The translations under genes and the position numbers were made by a program. Of a stretch of DNA of 9,389 nt, positions 4,918 to 9,389 are shown piece by piece (position 1 is the stretch's first letter; each line of letters starts with the position of its first letter). The notes beneath the pieces were generated by a model. That model was not told the origin of the DNA, made no database searches, and was given only the letters and a program-made list of their open reading frames with translations. Source of the stretch: Alphaproteobacteria bacterium (lineage in GTDB: Bacteria > Pseudomonadota > Alphaproteobacteria > ATCC43930 > CGMCC-115725); contig VAZR01000206.1 in assembly GCA_005888515.1 (NCBI GenBank), positions 1 to 9,389 on the forward strand. The letters are read 5' to 3'.

Positions 4918-5880
4918 ATGCTTGAAATTCGTAATCTCGTCAAAAAATTCGGGCCGTTGACCGCCGTCGACGATGTGTCGTTCAGCGTGCCGGAGGGCGA
5001 GGTGCTGGGGTTTCTCGGGCCTAACGGCGCCGGCAAATCGACGACGATGAAGATGATCACCGGCTTCCTCGCGCCGACCAGCGGGACCGCGGTGATCTGC
5101 GGCCATGACATCGAGGCCGAGCCGCTCGCCGCAAAGCGCCGGATCGGCTATCTGCCCGAGGGCGCGCCGGCCTATCCCGACATGACCGCGGCCGAGTTCC
5201 TCGATTTCATCGCCCATATCCGCGGCTTTCATGGCATCGAGGCGCGCCGCCGCATCGCCTATATCGCCGAGCTGATCCATGTCGGCGACGTATTGCACCA
5301 GCCGATCGAGACCCTGTCGAAGGGTTATCGCCGCCGCGTCGGCGTGGCGCAGGCGCTGTTGCACGACCCGGCCGTCTTGATCCTCGACGAGCCGACCGAC
5401 GGGCTCGACCCGAACCAGAAATACGAGATGCGCGGCATCATCCGGGATCTGAGCCCACACAAGGCGATCGTCATTTCGACGCATCTCCTCGAAGAGGTCG
5501 AGGCGGTGTGCAGCCGCGCGATCATCATTGCACACGGCCGCGTCCTGGCAGACGGCACCCCGGCGGAGCTGGCCGCCCGCTCGCGCTATCACAATGCGGT
5601 GCGCCTCGATCTCGCTTCGGATGAGGCGGCCGGGATCGCTGCCGAATTGCAGAAACTACCAGGGGTCGCTTCGGTCGAAGCAGCGGCCGATAGCGGCCAG
5701 GCGACCCTGTGGGTTTTCCCGCAAGGCGGCCAGCCGATCTCGGACGCGATCGTCAGGCTTGCGCGCACGCAGGGCTGGCCGGTTACCGGCCTCTACGTCG
5801 AGCGCGGCCATCTTGACGATGTCTTCCGCACGATCACCGCGCCCGACGCAACCGGCAATGCCCTTCGGGACGCCGCCTGA
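4918..5880 (+). CDS. ABC transporter ATPase, GldA/NatA-like (ABC-2 type)
   Basis: A 320-residue cytoplasmic ATPase that powers the membrane partner encoded downstream. Walker A is GPNGAGKST (residues 34-42), the Q-loop region reads YLPEGAP (about 78-84), the signature is LSKGYRRRVG (133-142) instead of LSGGQ as usual in this subfamily, Walker B is VLILDEPT (153-160) with D-loop GLDP, and the switch histidine is in STHLLEE (His189). The C-terminal 90 or so residues form the accessory domain seen in GldA-type proteins. I chose the ATG at 4918 (MLEIRNLVKKFG) because it aligns with the usual N-terminus; a TTG 30 bp upstream is open but adds non-conserved residues. No strong SD is visible. In Bacteroidetes GldA with GldF and GldG was linked to gliding; in proteobacteria the role of this family is unassigned. 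A repeat-filled gap of about 200 bp separates it from the permease gene. Confidence 0.92.
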   Translation: MLEIRNLVKKFGPLTAVDDVSFSVPEGEVLGFLGPNGAGKSTTMKMITGFLAPTSGTAVICGHDIEAEPLAAKRRIGYLPEGAPAYPDMTAAEFLDFIAHIRGFHGIEARRRIAYIAELIHVGDVLHQPIETLSKGYRRRVGVAQALLHDPAVLILDEPTDGLDPNQKYEMRGIIRDLSPHKAIVISTHLLEEVEAVCSRAIIIAHGRVLADGTPAELAARSRYHNAVRLDLASDEAAGIAAELQKLPGVASVEAAADSGQATLWVFPQGGQPISDAIVRLARTQGWPVTGLYVERGHLDDVFRTITAPDATGNALRDAA

Positions 5881-5909
5881 GCATGTTGAACATCAGCTGC
5901 AACTGCGTT

Positions 5910-6044
5910 GTGCGTGCTTCGAGACGCACTCTTTGAGCGCTCCTCAGCATGAGGTCGGATTATTGATGGCTCGGATTATTGATGGCATTGACGAAATTTC
6001 CTCATCCTGAGGAGCCGGCAAAGCCGGCGTCTCGGAGGACGCAC
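5910..6044. repeat. Inverted pair of 45-bp repeats inside the ABC gene cluster
   Basis: This fills most of the gene-free stretch between the ATPase stop (5880) and the permease start (6083). The left unit (5910-5954) and the reverse complement of the right unit (6000-6044) align over all 45 positions without gaps: both begin GTGCGT, contain CGAGACGC, a small central hairpin (CTC-TTT-GAG at left, GCCGGC-AAA-GCCGGC at right), then CTCCTCAG and CATGAGG or GATGAGG. Each unit also ends in a 5-bp hairpin CCTCA/TGAGG. From general knowledge, repeats with cgagacgc and ctcctca-tgagg are abundant between genes in Bradyrhizobium-like and other alphaproteobacteria. Sequence and structure differ from the repeat at 4129-4202, so two families are present. 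Folding in mRNA could terminate, pause or stabilise the ATPase part of the transcript. Confidence 0.8.
5955..5986. repeat. Perfect 16-bp tandem duplication
   Basis: TCGGATTATTGATGGC occurs twice head to tail (5955-5970 and 5971-5986) in the gap between the two arms of the 45-bp inverted repeat pair. It is AT-richer than its surroundings. It is most simply a replication slippage product. Confidence 0.9.
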
Positions 6045-6082
6045 CACCTTCCTCCAGCTTCATTCCCCGCATATCGCAATCG

Positions 6083-6817
6083 ATGACCCGCACCTCCGCC
6101 ATCTTCCGCCGCGAGCTGTCGGGCTATTTCACGACGCCGCTCGCCTATGTGTTCATCGTGATCTTTCTCGTGCTGGCCGGCGTGCTGGCGTTTTTCGTCG
6201 GCAATTTCTTCGACCGCGGTCAGGCCGATCTGCAATCCTTCTTTGTCTTCCACCCGTGGCTCTATCTCGTGCTGATCCCAGCTCTGTCGATGCGGTTATG
6301 GGCCGAGGAGCGCAAGAGCGGCACGATCGAATTGTTCCTGACCCTGCCGATCCGGCTCTCCGAGGCCGTCATCGGCAAGTTCCTCGCCGCCTGGTGCTTT
6401 GCCGGGATCGCGCTGCTGCTGACCTTCCCGTTCTGGATTACGGTCAATGTATTGGGCGATCCCGATAACGGCATGATCCTCGCCGGCTATCTCGCGAGCT
6501 GGCTGATGGCCGGCGCGGTATTGGCGATCGGCGCGGCGGTCTCAGCGGGCACCAAAAATCAGGTCATCGCCTTTGTCGTCACCGCGGCGCTGGTCTTCGT
6601 GCTGGCGGTCGCCGGCACGCCGACGGTGCTGGGGCTGTTGCAAGGTTGGGCGCCAAGCAGCGTGATCCGCGCTGTGGCCGGCGCCAGCCTGTTCGGTCAT
6701 TTCACCGCGATCACCCGCGGTGTCGTCGATCTGCGAGACCTCGTCTATTTTCTCTCGATCATGGTCGCGTTTCTCGCCGCCAACGCCATCATCATCGACC
6801 TGAAGAAAGCCGATTGA
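6083..6817 (+). CDS. ABC-2 type permease, GldF-like
   Basis: A 244-residue inner-membrane protein with about six hydrophobic segments: near residues 21-40, 58-70, 95-118, 130-150, 160-185 and 222-239. The hallmark of the GldF/NosY-type ABC-2 permeases is RLWAEERKSGTIELFLTLPI (71-90), the cytoplasmic coupling region that contacts the ATPase. Length is normal. It partners with the ATPase encoded upstream and the GldG-like protein encoded 1 bp downstream. The ATG at 6083 has no clear SD; GGAGGAC at 6034-6040 is too far upstream, and the first strongly conserved residues (FRRELSGYFTTPLAY) begin at once, so the start is probably right. Weak initiation plus the upstream repeats suggest expression unequal to the ATPase. 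Substrate unknown. Confidence 0.9.
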   Translation: MTRTSAIFRRELSGYFTTPLAYVFIVIFLVLAGVLAFFVGNFFDRGQADLQSFFVFHPWLYLVLIPALSMRLWAEERKSGTIELFLTLPIRLSEAVIGKFLAAWCFAGIALLLTFPFWITVNVLGDPDNGMILAGYLASWLMAGAVLAIGAAVSAGTKNQVIAFVVTAALVFVLAVAGTPTVLGLLQGWAPSSVIRAVAGASLFGHFTAITRGVVDLRDLVYFLSIMVAFLAANAIIIDLKKAD

Positions 6818-6818
6818 G

Positions 6819-8777
6819 ATGGCGTTCTCGGGCCTGGCCACGTCACGCAGCTCGCGCGCCTGGATCGCGCTGATCTGCATCGGGTTGATGCTGGTCGCGA
6901 TCAACATCATCGCCGGCCGCTTGTTCACCGCCCGTCTCGACCTGACCGGCGAGCGCCTCTACACCTTGTCGCGCGGCACTCGCCAGACCTTGGCCCGGAT
7001 CGACGAGCCGATCACCTTGCGCTTCTACTATTCGACCCGGCTCGGCGACTCCGTCCCGTCATATGGCGTCTATGCGCAACGCGTGCGCGAACTGCTTGCC
7101 GAATATGTCGCAGCGGCGAAAGGCAAGCTGCGCCTCGAAATCCATAACCCGCAGCCCTTTTCCGATGTCGAGGATCGGGCCATCGCCTTCGGACTGCAGG
7201 CCGTGCCGCTCGACCAGCAGGGCGAGCAGGTGTTTTTCGGTCTCGCCGGCACCAACTCGACCGACGACCAGCAGGTCATCGCCTTCTTCGCGCCCGACCG
7301 CGAGCGCCTGCTCGAATATGATCTGACCCGCCTCATCCACAACCTTGCGGTGCCAAAGCGCACCACCGTGGGGCTCATCAGCAGCCTGCCGCTCGAAGGC
7401 GATATGATGGCGGTGATGCGCGGCCGGGCGGTCCGGCCGTTAGCGATCATCGACCAGCTGCGCCAGACCGCCCGTATCGAAACAATCGGCGCCGATCTCG
7501 ACGCGGTGCCGTCCGACATCGACGTGTTGATGCTGGTGCACCCGCAAAACCTGCCGGACAAGACCCTGTTCGCGATCGACCAGTTCGTGCTGAAGGGCGG
7601 CAAGGCGCTAGTCTTTGTCGACCCCTATTCCGAGCTTCAGGCCGGAGAGCGCACCCGCCCCGGGGCGCCGGCCGACAGCGATCTCGAACCCTTGTTCAAG
7701 AAATGGGGGGTGCGGCTGTTGCCGAACACCGTCGCCGGCGACCGCCGCGATGCGATGCGGGTCGCGATATCGGGGGGAGGGGGCCGCGCGCAGGCGCTCG
7801 ACTACATCGCCTGGCTCAATTTGAGCGGCGAGACGATCAACCCTGACGATGTGATCACCGCCGATCTGAAACTGCTGGCGATGCGTACGGCCGGCATCCG
7901 CGAACCGGTGGACGGCGCGGCGACAAAACTCGAGCCATTGGTCACGACATCTCCGGATTCGACAAAGATACCGGTCGACAAGGTCGCGCCGCTGCCCGAT
8001 GTCGCCGGGCTGCTGACCGGCTTCAAATCCGACGATACCCGCTACACGCTCGCCGCCCGGATCAGCGGTCCGGTCGAAACTGCGTTTCCCGACGGTCCGC
8101 CGAAACCTGCGGCGGCTAAACCCGGCGAGCAGTCGAAGCCGGGCGACGAGCCGAAACCGGCTGAGGCCACTACGCCCCCGCCCGATTTCCTGCACCAATC
8201 GGTACAGCCGATCAATGTCGTCGTCGTTGCCGACACCGACATGCTCGATGACCGGTTCTGGGCCGACACCCGCGATTTCTTCGGCCGGCGGGTCGTCGTG
8301 CCGTTCGCCAACAACGCCGATTTCGTCGCCAACGCGATTGAGGTATTGGCCGGCGGCGAGGATCTGATCGATCTGCGCAGCCGCGGCAGCTCGGCGCGGC
8401 CTTTTACGGTCGTCGCGGAGATCCAGCGCGCCGCCGACGAGCGCTACGCCGCCGAGCAGCGGGCATTGCAGGACAAGCTCAAGCAGACGCAGCAGAAATT
8501 GCGTGAGCTGACCGGCAACGACCCGGCCAATCCGGCATCCTTGTCACCCGAACAGGCCCGCACGATCGACGAGTTCCGCGCCGAGATGGTTGCGACCCGC
8601 CAGCAATTGCGCGCGGTGCAGGCGGCGCTACGCCACGATATCGAATGGCTGAAAGCCATCCTCGAATTCTGCGATATAGCGCTGGTGCCGATCCTGGTCG
8701 CGGTCGCGGCGATGCTGCTCGGCGCGCTGCGCTTGCGCCGTCGCCACCGCCGTCAGACCCAGCCGGCGCTGGCGTGA
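6819..8777 (+). CDS. GldG-family ABC transporter auxiliary protein
   Basis: A 652-residue membrane-anchored protein found next to GldF-type permeases. One hydrophobic segment lies near the N-terminus (about residues 15-33), followed by DLTGERLYTLS (41-51), a family hallmark, and a large domain probably outside the cytoplasmic membrane that resembles the ABC_transp_aux/GldG domain (about 55-525). This domain is interrupted by a low-complexity Pro/Lys/Glu/Ala stretch with repeated KPG and PKP units (about 426-455). Two coiled-coil-like segments (about 533-565 and 576-615) follow, then a C-terminal membrane segment (about 617-643) and a basic tail. Two membrane anchors bracketing one large domain is the usual arrangement. 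The ATG lies 1 bp after the permease stop, indicating translational coupling. The family is fused to the permease in some bacteria. Biochemical function is unknown; a role in substrate handling outside the membrane is inference. Confidence 0.9.
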   Translation: MAFSGLATSRSSRAWIALICIGLMLVAINIIAGRLFTARLDLTGERLYTLSRGTRQTLARIDEPITLRFYYSTRLGDSVPSYGVYAQRVRELLAEYVAAAKGKLRLEIHNPQPFSDVEDRAIAFGLQAVPLDQQGEQVFFGLAGTNSTDDQQVIAFFAPDRERLLEYDLTRLIHNLAVPKRTTVGLISSLPLEGDMMAVMRGRAVRPLAIIDQLRQTARIETIGADLDAVPSDIDVLMLVHPQNLPDKTLFAIDQFVLKGGKALVFVDPYSELQAGERTRPGAPADSDLEPLFKKWGVRLLPNTVAGDRRDAMRVAISGGGGRAQALDYIAWLNLSGETINPDDVITADLKLLAMRTAGIREPVDGAATKLEPLVTTSPDSTKIPVDKVAPLPDVAGLLTGFKSDDTRYTLAARISGPVETAFPDGPPKPAAAKPGEQSKPGDEPKPAEATTPPPDFLHQSVQPINVVVVADTDMLDDRFWADTRDFFGRRVVVPFANNADFVANAIEVLAGGEDLIDLRSRGSSARPFTVVAEIQRAADERYAAEQRALQDKLKQTQQKLRELTGNDPANPASLSPEQARTIDEFRAEMVATRQQLRAVQAALRHDIEWLKAILEFCDIALVPILVAVAAMLLGALRLRRRHRRQTQPALA

Positions 8778-8788
8778 GGGCGAGCGGA

Positions 8789-9389
8789 ATGCGAAACCGC
8801 GGTTTCACCCTGCTTCTTGCCGCGACGGTGGTCCTGGTCGCGGTTGCGATTTACGCTCTCGCCATTGGCGAGCGCGCGGCAAGCCCGGCGCTTGCCGGCG
8901 AGCGCGCCCTGCCGGGGCTCGCCGCGAAACTCGGCGAGCTCGCCTGGGTACGCCTGTCGCACGGCACGACGAAGATCGATTTCGCCGCGATCGGCACCCG
9001 CTGGGCGGTCGTCGAAAAGGGCAATTACCCCGCCGCGCCCGGCAAACTGCGGCAGCTTCTTCTGGGCCTTGCCGACCTGACCCTGATCGAACCGAAAACC
9101 GAGCGCCCCGACCTGTTTGCGCGGCTCGATCTCGACGACCCGGCCAACGGCAAATCCACCGACGTCAAACTGAACGACCGCACCGGTCAGACCGTCGCCG
9201 AATTGATCGTCGGCCGACGCCGCACCGACCGGCTCGGCACCGGCAACGACGCCGTGTACGTCCGCAAGCCCGGCAATGACCGCGCCTGGCTGGCGCGCGG
9301 CTCGCTCGATGTATCGGGCGAGGTGATCGATTGGCTCGATCGCCGTATTCTCGACATCCCCACCGTGCGAATTGCCTCGGTCAAGCTCA
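8789..9389 (+). CDS. DUF4340 domain protein, N-terminal part (cut by window edge)
   Basis: 200 codons are visible and the frame runs off the right edge; DUF4340 proteins are usually about 300-500 residues. A membrane anchor or uncleaved signal occupies residues about 6-26 (FTLLLAATVVLVAVAIYALA). After it come features typical of DUF4340: short beta-rich repeats such as WVRLSHGTTKIDFAAIGTRW and WAVVEKGNYPAAPGKLRQLL, then LADLTLIEPKTERPDLFARL and the segment DAVYVRKPGNDRAWLARGSL. The family regularly follows GldG in proteobacterial clusters, which supports the call. The ATG at 8789 has GAGGG 8 nt upstream and follows the gldG-like stop by 11 bp, so it is in the same operon. The role is unknown; it is probably the fourth membrane-associated component of the complex. 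Confidence 0.85.
   Translation, partial: MRNRGFTLLLAATVVLVAVAIYALAIGERAASPALAGERALPGLAAKLGELAWVRLSHGTTKIDFAAIGTRWAVVEKGNYPAAPGKLRQLLLGLADLTLIEPKTERPDLFARLDLDDPANGKSTDVKLNDRTGQTVAELIVGRRRTDRLGTGNDAVYVRKPGNDRAWLARGSLDVSGEVIDWLDRRILDIPTVRIASVKL

Noticed and set aside
4885..5592. A 235-codon minus-strand frame antisense to the ABC ATPase
   Set aside because: The opposite strand encodes an intact ATPase with all motifs; the antisense product has no recognisable features.
6034..6055. GGAGGAC as an SD for a small gene or the permease
   Set aside because: No start codon follows at usable distance; the motif is part of the right repeat unit.
1..9389. CRISPR, tRNA, rRNA, integrase or toxin-antitoxin genes
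   Set aside because: Looked for on both strands; no spaced direct repeats, cloverleaf sequences or matching proteins seen.

Overview
The window is GC-rich throughout, and third codon positions are dominated by G and C. Its gene families (argD, recX, a LysE/PaiB pair, glutathione peroxidase, a GldG/DUF4340 ABC system) and its two families of hairpin repeats fit a free-living alphaproteobacterium, probably of the Rhodospirillales or Hyphomicrobiales type. That placement is inference. There is no rRNA, tRNA, CRISPR, transposase or prophage gene.

Layout. Positions 1-359 (minus) hold the N-terminal third of argD, cut by the window edge. Upstream of it (360-596, minus) is an apparent control region: a promoter with a perfect TTGACA box, a 27-codon ORF with a strong ribosome binding site whose last four codons are all Arg, overlapping alternative RNA stems, and then argD. 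Positions 597-2039 (minus) encode a DHA2-type MFS drug exporter. It diverges from recX (2146-2703, plus) across a 106-bp spacer rich in inverted repeats. recX converges on a minus-strand pair, a LysE-family exporter followed by a PaiB-like FMN-binding protein, with a hairpin at the junction. A 300-bp spacer (about 4007-4313) carries an inverted pair of palindromic repeats, followed by a thioredoxin-type glutathione peroxidase (plus) and a hairpin terminator candidate. The rest (4918 to the window end, plus) is a four-gene ABC system: ATPase, GldF-like permease, GldG-like auxiliary protein and DUF4340 protein (cut by the edge). The ATPase and permease are separated by about 200 bp holding a second, different inverted repeat pair and a 16-bp tandem duplication.

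How the genes work together. The last four genes form a conserved but functionally unassigned ABC-2 type membrane complex. lysE-paiB looks like a small operon. The most interesting item is the putative arginine-responsive leader peptide in front of argD, an arginine biosynthesis gene. Promoter, Shine-Dalgarno, Arg-codon run and competing stems lie in the order expected of an attenuator. No classical U-tract terminator is visible, so the mechanism is open.
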